Below, piece after piece: positions 1 to 6,143 of a stretch of DNA of 6,734 nt. Origin of the DNA: Nitrospinales bacterium (GTDB taxonomy: Bacteria; Nitrospinota_A; UBA7883; JACRGQ01). Under the pieces are notes generated by a model. The model saw only the letters and a program-made list of their open reading frames with translations. It did no database searches and had not been told where the DNA came from. A program made the translations under genes and the position numbers. The DNA is taken from contig JAHFEI010000116.1 in the NCBI GenBank assembly GCA_023248615.1, positions 1-6,734 on the forward strand. The letters are read 5' to 3'. Numbering within the stretch: the first letter of the stretch is position 1; each line of letters begins with the position of its first letter.

Positions 1-216
1 GTCGAACGGCTTAAGCACGGCCTTTGCGCGGAGTTTGTGAAGTATAAAAATCGAAAGGGCCTGTCCCAAAAACAGTTGGCTAAAAAGCTGGATATTGACG
101 AAGCCCTTGTCAGCAAAATCGTAAATTATGCATATGATGAATTCACGGTGGATCGCCTTGTAAAGTATCTGTCGGTGCTATACCCAAATATCGACATCAC
201 CCTCCTTGTGGCGTAA
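1..216 (+). CDS. Helix-turn-helix (XRE/HigA-like) regulator, C-terminal part
   Basis: The reading frame is open from the left edge to a TAA at 214-216 and gives 71 residues; the N-terminus lies outside the window. The visible part holds a typical helix-turn-helix: a helix with LSQKQLAKKL, a turn (DIDEA), a recognition helix with LVSKIVNYAYDEF, then TVDRLVKYLSVLYPNIDI. This layout (S/TQ..LA..L....VS.I......F..DRL...L) is that of small XRE-family DNA-binding proteins, including antitoxins of HigBA/RelE-type modules whose antitoxin follows the toxin gene. Such a toxin gene would lie upstream, outside the window, so the toxin-antitoxin role is inference. The protein would bind DNA as a repressor, often of its own operon. 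The fold is clear; the precise family is less sure. Confidence 0.75.
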   Translation, partial: VERLKHGLCAEFVKYKNRKGLSQKQLAKKLDIDEALVSKIVNYAYDEFTVDRLVKYLSVLYPNIDITLLVA

Positions 217-623
217 AGGGGAATTCGATTAAATGCTATAAGATTTCAATCCCCCGGTGTCATGCCGGAAAAGAACCATATGACAAATAGCAGAAACAAG
301 CCATGCCCTTGCGGTACAGGTCGATTCCTATTCGGGAAGCATTTTATCTACCTGAAAATTTCTTTACAGGCCGTGCATCGCGTCCAACAGCGACCCCTTT
401 AACAACAGCCCCCGCGCCTGACCGGCGCGATGTTTAAAGGTGATGCGGTATTCCACCCGCGCAGTTTCAACAGCCGCAGCAAGGTGTCGAGTGTCATATG
501 CGCTCACCCCGCGCCCTCCCGGCCTGTGCGATACGTGGAGAATGGAGGCCAATGGACGGAGCGCTGGCCAGCCGCCGCTGAAAATGCCTTTACCCGGCAA
601 CTGCAACCTGCTCTAATCGAACG
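217..623. other. Intergenic stretch without a convincing gene
   Basis: This 407-bp gap separates the HTH regulator from the glutaredoxin. The first part (217-363) is fairly AT-rich and the second (364-620) clearly GC-rich, so it may be a junction of two pieces of different origin. The overlapping open frames on both strands at 364-636 show no recognisable motif or ribosome binding site. A weak imperfect hairpin (218-225 with 248-254, one bulged A) follows the HTH stop, but it has no T-run and is not a clear terminator. Confidence 0.5.
280..402 (+). pseudogene. Short ORF resembling a decayed SEC-C motif
   Basis: An ATG at 280 opens a 40-residue frame ending at TAA 400-402. Near its N-terminus it reads NKPCPCGTGRFLFGKHF. 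SEC-C zinc-binding motifs have the pattern CPCGSGKKYKKCH/C, found at the ends of SecA and in many small or accessory proteins. Here the first two cysteines, the following glycines and a final histidine are present, but the third cysteine position is a lysine, and the rest of the frame resembles nothing I know. It could be a remnant of a SEC-C protein or a chance match. No strong ribosome binding site precedes it. Confidence 0.25.
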
Positions 624-872
624 ATGGAAAAAATAATCATGTACACGGCCGAGTGGTGTTCGGACTGCCGGTCGGCCAAGCGTTATCTCGGAGAAAAAGG
701 GATCCCCTTTGAGGAGGTCGACATCGAACGGCATCCGGAGGCGGTCCAGACGGTTATCGCGGCGCGAGGAAAACGGGTGCTGCCGACGCTGGCATACAAA
801 GGGAAATACATCGACGGGAACCACTTTAACGTGGAGAAGTTCGCCAAAGACCTCGCGCAGCTTATTGGCTGA
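624..872 (+). CDS. Glutaredoxin-like thiol-disulfide oxidoreductase (CSDC)
   Basis: An 82-residue protein with the complete small glutaredoxin/thioredoxin fold. It opens with a beta strand (KIIMYTAEW), then the redox motif WCSDC (Cys12 and Cys15) at the start of a helix (RSAKRYLGEKG). Next come FEEVDIERHPEA, the cis-proline segment VLPTL (Pro54), and KGKYIDGNHF. This matches the glutaredoxin/NrdH/mycoredoxin group, cytosolic proteins that reduce disulfides or mixed disulfides; the in vivo electron donor cannot be told. Asp in the third position (C-x-D-C) differs from the CPYC of classical glutaredoxins. The ATG at 624 has no clear Shine-Dalgarno; an in-frame ATG at 639 would remove the first five residues and part of strand one, so 624 is preferred. 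It converges on clpB with a 48-bp gap. Confidence 0.88.
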   Translation: MEKIIMYTAEWCSDCRSAKRYLGEKGIPFEEVDIERHPEAVQTVIAARGKRVLPTLAYKGKYIDGNHFNVEKFAKDLAQLIG

Positions 873-900
873 TGGCGATTTACCGTCAAATCCCCGCCAC
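873..900. terminator. Weak hairpin between convergent genes
   Basis: Between the glutaredoxin stop and the clpB stop, TGGCGATTT pairs with AAATCCCCGCCA, leaving extra C residues as a bulge. It could stop transcription from both sides, but there is no T-run on either strand, so this is only a candidate. Confidence 0.25.
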
Positions 901-920
901 TAAAACGATGCGTTTCGGAA

Positions 921-3482
921 TCAGGATTTAAACGTCATCCGGCCATTTTCGAAATCGACGGCAACCTCATCGCCTTCGTTGATCTTTCCTTCCACGATGC
1001 GCAGCGCCAGCTCGTCCAATATCTCATTCTGGATAACCCGCTTGAGCGGCCGCGCGCCAAACGCCGGGTCGTAGCCCGCCGCGGCAAGACGCGCGGTGGC
1101 GCGCTTGGTGAGGCGCAGGGCGATCTTTTTTTGGTCCAGCCGTTTCGCCACCCGCTCCACCTGTATCCGTACGATTTCCGCCAGCTCTTCGCGCCCGAGG
1201 TGTTGGAAAATGATGGTATCGTCTATCCGGTTGAGAAACTCGGGACGGAAGAGCCGCCGCAGCGCCGCGAACACCTCTTCGCGCTGCCGCCCGGCATCGT
1301 CTTTAAATTCGGCGATCTGTTCCGCCGCGATGTTCGAGGTCATAATCATAACCGTGTTGCGGAAATCAACCGTCCGCCCCTTGCCGTCGGTGAGCCTGCC
1401 TTCGTCCAACACCTGCAACAGCAGGTTGAAGACATCGGGGTGCGCCTTTTCGATCTCGTCAAAAAGCACCACGCTGTAGGGATGGCGGCGCACCGCCTCG
1501 GTGAGTTGCCCCCCCTCCTCGTACCCCACATAACCGGGGGGCGAGCCTATCAGCCGCGCCACGGCGTGCTTTTCCATGTATTCGCTCATGTCGACGCGGA
1601 TGATATTCCGCTCATCGTTGAATAAAAACTCCGCCAGCGCCTTGGCCAGCTCGGTTTTTCCCACGCCGGTCGGCCCGAGGAAAATAAAGCTGCCCATCGG
1701 CCTCCCCTCTTCCTGTATCCCCGCGCGGCTGCGGCGCACCGCGTTGCTGACCGCTTTTATCGCCTGCTTTTGGCCTACCACCCGCCGGGCAAGCTCCCCT
1801 TCGAGGTGCGCGAGTTTTTGGCTCTCTTCCGTCAACATCCGGGTAACCGGAATGCCGGTCCAGCGGGCGACCACGGCGGCGATATCCTCCTCCGTCACCT
1901 CTTCTTTGAGGATGGAGCGGCTCTTTTGCAGCGCGGCGAGCTTGGCCTGCGTCTCGCGCATCAGTTTCTCCTGATCGGGGATTTTGGCGTAGCGGATCTC
2001 GGCGACTTTTTGGAGTTCGCCGGCCCGCTCGGCTTTTTCGGCCTCGTCCTTCAGGCGGCCGATCTCTTCTTTCGCGCGTTTGATCGCGTCGATGACCCCC
2101 TTTTCGTTCCGCCACTGAAGCTCCACGGTTTTCAATTCTTCGGTCGATTGCGCCAGCTCCTTTTCCAGTTCTTCCAGGCGCTTTTTGCTCGCTTCGTCGG
2201 ACTCTTTTTTCAGGGCGGCGCGCTCGATCTCCATCTGGCGTATCTTGCGGTCGAGCCGGTCCAACTCGGCGGGGCGGCTTTCAAGGTCCATTTTGAGGCC
2301 GCTGGCCGCCTCGTCCATCAGGTCTATCGCCTTGTCCGGCAAAAAGCGGTCGGCGATATAGCGGGCGGAAAGGGTCACCGCCGCCACAATGGCGTTATCG
2401 CGGATGCGGACGCCGTGGTGCAATTCGTATTTCTCCTTTATTCCCCGGAGGATGGAAATGGCGTCCTTGACGGAAGGCTCTTCCACCATCACCGGCTGGA
2501 ACCGGCGCTCCAGGGCGGCGTCTTTTTCGATGTATTTGCGGTATTCCTTCAGCGTTGTGGCGCCAATGGTGTGCAGCTTGCCCCGCGCAAGCGCCGGCTT
2601 CAGGAGGTTGCCGGCGTCCATCGATCCTTCCGCCGCGCCGGCTCCCACGATGGTGTGCAACTCGTCGATGAAGAGGATCACCTCTCCCTCGGCTGATTCT
2701 ATTTCCTTGATGACCGCTTTGAGCCGGTCTTCAAACTCGCCGCGGTATTTGGTTCCGGCTATGAGCGCCCCCATATCAAGCGACAGAAGCCGCTTGTTCC
2801 GAATGGTGGCGGGAACGTCCCCTTCCACGATTTTCCGGGCCAAACCTTCCACAATGGCGGTTTTGCCGGTTCCCGGCTCCCCCACCAGGCATGGGTTGTT
2901 TTTGGTACGGCGGCTGAGTATCTGCATTACCCGGCGGATCTCGTCCTCCCGCCCGACAACCGGGTCTATCTTGTTCTGCGTGGCCTGACGGGTAAGATCC
3001 AAAGTGTACTTCTCAAGCGCCTGATACTTCCCCTCCGGGTCGGCATCGGTCACCCGCTGGCTTCCCCGGATGGAGGTAAGAGCCTTTAAAACTTCATCGC
3101 GGCTGATGTTAAGGAGCTTCTTGACCGCCGGCTGCGACAATACCGCGAGGAAAAGGTGCTCGGTACTTATGTATTCGTCATGAAGCTGCGCCGCCTCCGA
3201 TTCCGCCCCTTCCAGAACCTTTTTAGCCTCGGGGCTGAGGTAGGCTCCCTCGACTCCAGTGACCTGCGGCAAGGACTCAAGTGCGGTTTTTATCCCTTCT
3301 GAAAGTTTTTCGGGAGAGACTTCGAGCTTGGTGAGAAGGGAGGATACAAGCCCCCCCTCCTGTTTTACGAGGCTGAGGAGCAGGTGCAAAGGAGTGATTG
3401 CCTGATGGGATAGATTGCCTGAAAGCTGCATTGCCCCTTGAATAGCCTCTGCCGCTTTGGTTGTATATCTATTAAAGTCCAT
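921..3482 (-). CDS. clpB: ATP-dependent chaperone ClpB (protein disaggregase)
   Basis: From the ATG at 3482-3480 the protein has 853 residues, close to E. coli ClpB. It forms an AAA+ hexamer in the cytosol that threads aggregated proteins through its pore together with the DnaK system. In order: N-terminal Clp repeat domain (about 1-145, start MDFNRYTTKAAEAIQ); AAA-1 with Walker A GEPGTGKT (201-208), pore-loop KYRGEFEDR (245-253) and Walker B VILFIDE (268-274); coiled-coil middle domain (about 400-525); AAA-2 with Walker A GPTGVGKT (603-610), pore-loop GYVGYEEGG (650-658) and Walker B VVLFDE (671-676); C-terminal D2 small domain with GARPLKRVIQ. The middle domain separates it from ClpA. The frame also extends 20 codons upstream to an ATG at 3542 preceded by AGG; I prefer 3482 because family members start with MD/MxxxxFT, although no Shine-Dalgarno precedes it. 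All catalytic motifs are intact. Confidence 0.97.
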   Translation of the reverse strand: MDFNRYTTKAAEAIQGAMQLSGNLSHQAITPLHLLLSLVKQEGGLVSSLLTKLEVSPEKLSEGIKTALESLPQVTGVEGAYLSPEAKKVLEGAESEAAQLHDEYISTEHLFLAVLSQPAVKKLLNISRDEVLKALTSIRGSQRVTDADPEGKYQALEKYTLDLTRQATQNKIDPVVGREDEIRRVMQILSRRTKNNPCLVGEPGTGKTAIVEGLARKIVEGDVPATIRNKRLLSLDMGALIAGTKYRGEFEDRLKAVIKEIESAEGEVILFIDELHTIVGAGAAEGSMDAGNLLKPALARGKLHTIGATTLKEYRKYIEKDAALERRFQPVMVEEPSVKDAISILRGIKEKYELHHGVRIRDNAIVAAVTLSARYIADRFLPDKAIDLMDEAASGLKMDLESRPAELDRLDRKIRQMEIERAALKKESDEASKKRLEELEKELAQSTEELKTVELQWRNEKGVIDAIKRAKEEIGRLKDEAEKAERAGELQKVAEIRYAKIPDQEKLMRETQAKLAALQKSRSILKEEVTEEDIAAVVARWTGIPVTRMLTEESQKLAHLEGELARRVVGQKQAIKAVSNAVRRSRAGIQEEGRPMGSFIFLGPTGVGKTELAKALAEFLFNDERNIIRVDMSEYMEKHAVARLIGSPPGYVGYEEGGQLTEAVRRHPYSVVLFDEIEKAHPDVFNLLLQVLDEGRLTDGKGRTVDFRNTVMIMTSNIAAEQIAEFKDDAGRQREEVFAALRRLFRPEFLNRIDDTIIFQHLGREELAEIVRIQVERVAKRLDQKKIALRLTKRATARLAAAGYDPAFGARPLKRVIQNEILDELALRIVEGKINEGDEVAVDFENGRMTFKS

Positions 3483-3492
3483 CTTGTATTTA

Positions 3493-3521
3493 TTGATAAG
3501 ACCGATTTTGCTGAACGTCAA
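3493..3521 (-). promoter_or_regulatory. Sigma70-like promoter candidate almost on the clpB start
   Basis: On the minus strand TTGACG (3521-3516) and TATCAA (3498-3493) are separated by exactly 17 bp. Initiation about seven bases after the -10 box would fall at roughly 3486, leaving only a few bases before the ATG at 3482. That would make clpB nearly leaderless, in keeping with the missing Shine-Dalgarno. I saw no CIRCE element and no sigma32-type CTTGAA/CCCCAT pair upstream. The match may be chance inside AT-rich DNA. Confidence 0.35.
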
Positions 3522-3681
3522 TCTTTTCGTGGATATAATCATAGAACCTGGCTTTTTTCGCCTATCATAGGACTTATAAAGCCATATACTGACCTCGTGA
3601 TTAGTTATTTATAACTACATTATGTATTTTTAATAGGCTATCTGCCAATATTTATTTCTTTTTACGGGAGTTACTGATTGG

Positions 3682-3801
3682 ATGGTTTGTAATGTAAGCT
3701 TTTTCAACCCGTCGACTAAAAACCGGCTTTATCATGGCTTGACCTATCTTCCAAACTCAAAGCTGGCCTTTGAAAAGGTCATAGCCGGACATGATTTTTA
3801 A
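3682..3801 (+). CDS. Possible 39-residue small protein, unrecognised
   Basis: An ATG at 3682, preceded by GGGAG at 3666-3670 (11 bases away), opens a 39-codon frame ending at TAA 3799-3801. The middle of the product reads NRLYHGLTYLPNSKLAFEK. I do not recognise it. It coincides with a locally more GC-rich patch inside the AT-rich island, the only hint beyond the ribosome binding site that it may be coding. The opposite strand also has open frames here, and the patch could instead be a structured element (CCGGCT at 3723-3728 can pair with AGCCGG at 3783-3788, and GACCT at 3741-3745 with AGGTC at 3776-3780). Confidence 0.2.
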   Translation: MVCNVSFFNPSTKNRLYHGLTYLPNSKLAFEKVIAGHDF

Positions 3802-3884
3802 GGCCAACAACCCATAAAAATTAATTGGTGTAATCTCACTCCCATCCTGATCGGTAATTATAAAACTGGAGAACTCATAAATAT

Positions 3885-3917
3885 AAATATGTGGACATAT
3901 TATATGTCTACATATTT
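3885..3917. repeat. 33-bp near-perfect palindrome (16-bp arms)
   Basis: Arms AAATATGTGGACATAT (3885-3900) and TATATGTCTACATATTT (3901-3917) pair around a single central base, 3901. The only mismatch of the 16 pairs is G3893 opposite T3909, which would still pair as G-U if the top strand is transcribed. It is the strongest symmetry in the window. It sits about 370 bp upstream of the clpB extended start and about 560 bp beyond the trpD stop. No T-run follows on the + strand. A large operator for a dimeric or tetrameric regulator, or a stable RNA hairpin, are both possible. Confidence 0.8.
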
Positions 3918-4032
3918 CACAGAGGTGTAGTTATTAGAGCATGCCTGTTTTTTCTGGATACTGTTTTCTTAACCGAAGTACGTAAAAAAATTTTGAAGGC
4001 ACCTTGATTGGTCGCCATAACGGGCACATTAA

Positions 4033-4055
4033 TTAAATAAAATATATTTATTTAA
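4033..4055. repeat. AT-only inverted repeat, 9-bp arms
   Basis: TTAAATAAA (4033-4041) and TTTATTTAA (4047-4055) are perfect reverse complements around ATATA. It is made only of A and T, so chance formation in this low-GC stretch is not unlikely. It could favour DNA bending or melting. Confidence 0.5.
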
Positions 4056-4332
4056 AATAGAATGGAATATAGTATATGCCTTAAAAGTAATAAATCATAA
4101 TCCATGTTGATCCATAACGCCATCAATATTTGCTTTTGTAAAATAAATTTCAACTGACTGACCTAAAGATAAGTATTATTCATAAAATGCAATACATACT
4201 GGAAAATTGTTATGCTAATGGTAATATAGCCACTATCATGGTATATGATTCATGAATTGAAAAGTTATTATCCAAGAAAATATCAGCGTACTAAATAATG
4301 CACTCGTTAAAGCTTTTAGGATATTTTAGATT

Positions 4333-4350
4333 TATTGTATACACACAATA
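4333..4350. repeat. Small inverted repeat, 6-bp arms
   Basis: TATTGT (4333-4338) and ACAATA (4345-4350) flank ATACAC. This is short and typical of operator half-sites, but may be chance in AT-rich DNA. Confidence 0.3.
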
Positions 4351-4355
4351 GGACT

Positions 4356-4385
4356 GCCATGCCATGAAATGCCTAAATGCCATGA
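4356..4385. repeat. Cluster of ATGCC/ATGCCATGA direct repeats
   Basis: The nine-base word ATGCCATGA occurs at 4359-4367 and 4377-4385, exactly 18 bp apart, with a further AATGCC at 4368-4373 between them. Spacing near two helical turns is what side-by-side protein binding sites would show. The function is unknown. Confidence 0.45.
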
Positions 4386-4412
4386 TAACTTCACAAGCAA
4401 TGTAAACTATAT

Positions 4413-4459
4413 TGGCATTACGCCTTACATGCTTAACTAATATTAAAGAGCGTAAGCCA
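4413..4459 (-). terminator. Stem-loop downstream of trpD
   Basis: About 20 to 67 bases past the trpD stop, TGGC-A-TTACGC (4413-4423) pairs with GCGTAAGCCA (4450-4459), ten pairs with one bulged base and a 26-base loop. In the trp transcript it could mark or protect the 3' end. No U-run follows on the minus strand, so it is not a standard intrinsic terminator. Confidence 0.3.
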
Positions 4460-4479
4460 TGCAAGATAAATGAGGAAAG

Positions 4480-5493
4480 TTAATTTGTCAGCCGCTTCAT
4501 ATCTTCCAGCTTATTAATGGCAGCCCCAGAGGCGATTGAAGCTTTTGCCTTTGAAACCCCATCTTCAAAGTCTTTTGCCTTTCCTCCGGCCATTATTGCA
4601 AAGGCGGCATTCATAACGGCAACATCAGATTTCGGCCCTTTTTCTTCCCCTTTAAGTATCCCAAGGGTAATCTTTGCGTTTGCTTGGGGATCTTCCCCCT
4701 TCAAATCAGATGGTTGGCAATAGCCAAACCCGTATTTCCGTGGATCAAAGTCGTAAGTCGTTACTTTTCCTTCTCTTAATTCGCTTATCTTTGTTGTTGC
4801 CGTTAGCGTCACTTCATCCAGCCCATCGCGTCCATGAACCACAAAGACATGATTCGAGCCAAGCCGTTTCAAGACATTGGCGAGTGGCTCTGTGAGGGTA
4901 TCGGAATAGACCCCAATCACCTGGTTTTCCGCTCCGGCGGGGTTTGTCAGCGGACCCAAGAGATTAAAGATCGTCCTTACCCCTATTTCCCTTCGGGGGC
5001 CGATAGCGTATTTCATCGCCCCGTGCATCATTGGGGCAAAAAGGAAGCCGATGCCGCACTGCCGGAAGCACTATTCCACCCGGCTCTGCTCAGCTTCGAT
5101 ATTCACCCCAAGCGCCTGCAAAAGGTCGGCGCTTCCCGATTTGCTCGAGACCGATTTGTTCCCATGCTTTGCCACTATCAGTCCGGCGCCGGCGGTTATA
5201 AACGCGGCGGTGGTAGAGATATTGAAAGTCCCGGCCGAATCCCCGCCGGTTCCGCAGGTGTCGACTACGGTCTGGCCTATGGGGGTATCTATCTTGACCG
5301 CCTTTTCCCGCATCACCCTGGCAGCCCCGGTTATCTCATCAACCGTCTCCCCTTTTATCCGAAGCGCCACGAGGAAAGCGCCGATCTGTGCGGGAGTGGC
5401 CGCACCGGTCATGACTTCATCCATAACCTGAATCATCTCGGCTTCTGTCAGGTTCCGGCTGTCGATGATTTTCGATATTGCCTCTTTAATCAT
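4480..5493 (-). CDS. trpD: Anthranilate phosphoribosyltransferase, interrupted by an in-frame UAG
   Basis: TrpD joins anthranilate and PRPP to phosphoribosylanthranilate, the second committed step to tryptophan. The frame runs from ATG 5493 to TAA 4482-4480: 338 codons with the stop, the normal family length. It has a helical N-terminal domain, GTGGD (81-85) and NISTTAAF (91-98) for PRPP, KHGNKSVSSKSGSAD (109-123), GIGFLFAP (147-154), GPRREIGVRTIFNLLGPLTN (165-184), and the Mg-binding pair D226-E227 in GRDGLDEVT. Codon 141 (5073-5071) is TAG, between SRVE and CFRQCGIGFLFAP. The frame is the same on both sides, so this is a substitution, not a frameshift. Without readthrough only residues 1-140 would be made, lacking much of the catalytic domain; an ATG at codon 155 could restart a 183-residue remainder. 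The start overlaps the trpG stop by ATGA, implying coupled translation. Status (functional or pseudogene) is unresolved. Confidence 0.92.
5071..5073 (-). other. In-frame amber codon in trpD
   Basis: TAG at codon 141 aligns with a variable surface position of the family, in the turn before GIGFxFAP where residues such as Arg, Glu, Lys or Gln are usual. A single base change from CAG, AAG or GAG would produce it. It lies inside a possible small hairpin: GCCGG and CCGGC at 5061-5065 and 5080-5084, with the codon in the 14-base loop. Confidence 0.85.
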
Positions 5494-6071
5494 ACTTTAG
5501 ACCTATATATGGTCAAAAAGTTACTTAAAACACTCTTACCATGGTCAGTAAGTATGGATTCGGGATGGAACTGCACCCCTTCTATGGGCAAGGTTTTGTG
5601 GCGAACCGCCATGATTTCGTGCAACTCATCGTCATAGGCTGATATCTCCAGATCGTCTGGCAAGCTCTCTCTTTCAGCCACCAGCGAATGGTATCGGGTA
5701 GCGATAAAGGGGCTGGGAATATTGGCGAAGATGGTTCTGCCATCGTGGAGGATGTTCGATGTTTTGCCATGCATCAGTTTTTTGGCTTTGACGATGGTGC
5801 CTCCAAAGGCCTGGCATATCGACTGGTGGCCGAGGCAAACTCCCAGAATCGGGATTTTCCCCTGAAGCTGCTTCACCACGGCAAGCGAGATCCCCGCCTC
5901 GTTGGGAGTGCATGGGCCGGGGGAGATGACGATGTAATCCGGCTTCAGGGCCACAATCCCGGCGATAGTGATGGCGTCGTTGCGGAAGGTTTCCACCGTT
6001 TGCCCCAGCTCCATGAAATACTGGACGAGGTTGTAGGTGAAGGAATCGTAGTTATCGATCATCAGAAGCAT
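5490..6071 (-). CDS. trpG: Anthranilate synthase glutaminase subunit (TrpG/PabA)
   Basis: A 193-residue class I glutamine amidotransferase. It releases ammonia from glutamine and passes it to the TrpE subunit to make anthranilate from chorismate; in many bacteria the same protein also serves as PabA for folate synthesis. Visible landmarks: MIDNYDSFTYNLVQY at the start, oxyanion segment SPGPCTPNEAG (50-60), nucleophile Cys79 in GVCLGHQ, the HGK at 101-103 typical of TrpG/PabA, and the His169-Glu171 pair in FHPES. All triad residues are present and the length is normal. Start MLLMIDNYDS is the usual one; no clear Shine-Dalgarno is seen, and CGGGC next to the ATG can pair with GCCCG 16-20 bases further upstream. 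Its TGA overlaps the trpD start (ATGA). trpE is not adjacent. Confidence 0.96.
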   Translation of the reverse strand: MLLMIDNYDSFTYNLVQYFMELGQTVETFRNDAITIAGIVALKPDYIVISPGPCTPNEAGISLAVVKQLQGKIPILGVCLGHQSICQAFGGTIVKAKKLMHGKTSNILHDGRTIFANIPSPFIATRYHSLVAERESLPDDLEISAYDDELHEIMAVRHKTLPIEGVQFHPESILTDHGKSVLSNFLTIYRSKV

Positions 6072-6143
6072 GCCCGAATTTTACCGCGCGCCGGGCGGGG
6101 GGGAAACCTTATTTTTTAGGCTACTCCATGCTTGATGCCCAAT

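Larger units (their letters stand above)
3543..4479. other. AT-rich, gene-poor island between trpD and clpB
   Basis: About 940 bp with far lower GC than its surroundings; sampled 60-base lines at 4021 and 4141 have 13 and 14 G/C, against a clearly GC-rich clpB. No frame reaches 41 codons on either strand. Short frames include 3682-3801 (+, 39 aa), 3934-4029 (-, 31 aa), 3917-4018 (-, 33 aa), 4187-4255 (+, 22 aa) and 4291-4383 (-, 30 aa); none is recognisable. The region holds several dyads and short direct repeats, listed separately. No transposase, tRNA, rRNA or CRISPR pattern is visible. It includes whatever controls clpB and the 3' end of the trp transcript, but is much longer than that needs. 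A decayed or acquired segment is one explanation. Confidence 0.7.

Noticed and set aside
364..636. Overlapping frames on both strands (80 aa minus, 68 aa plus) before the glutaredoxin
   Set aside because: Neither has a recognisable motif or a Shine-Dalgarno. The plus frame contains a fragment VENGGQWTERWP that recalls pseudopilin-like ends, but the similarity is too weak.
1770..2696. Long + strand open frame (308 codons) opposite clpB
   Set aside because: It is antisense to the conserved middle and AAA-1 regions of ClpB, has no domain signature, and arises from the GC-rich codon use of clpB.
4268..4276. TTATCCAAG, similar to a DnaA box, in AT-rich DNA (possible replication origin)
   Set aside because: It is a single site with two mismatches to TTATCCACA; no cluster of boxes and no dnaA, dnaN or gidA nearby.
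3543..4479. Insertion sequence or CRISPR array in the AT-rich island
   Set aside because: No transposase-like frame, no matching terminal repeats with target duplication, and no regularly spaced repeats with unique spacers.
5031..5070. Frameshift as the cause of the split trpD
   Set aside because: Reading straight through the TAG in the same frame gives CFRQCGIGFLFAPMMHGAMKY, which matches the family directly, so the break is a single stop codon and not an indel.
4834..5637. Long + strand open frame (267 codons) opposite trpD and trpG
   Set aside because: It lies antisense to two clear biosynthetic genes and shows no known motif or ribosome binding site.
6072..6096. Hairpin GCCCG-N15-CGGGC just upstream of the trpG ATG as a riboswitch or attenuator
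   Set aside because: Only five pairs in a GC-rich run, with no leader peptide rich in Trp codons and no alternative terminator visible.
6114..6142. trpG promoter TTGGGC-N18-TAAAAA on the minus strand
   Set aside because: Both boxes are weak matches; it is no better than chance beside the T-rich stretch at 6112-6117.
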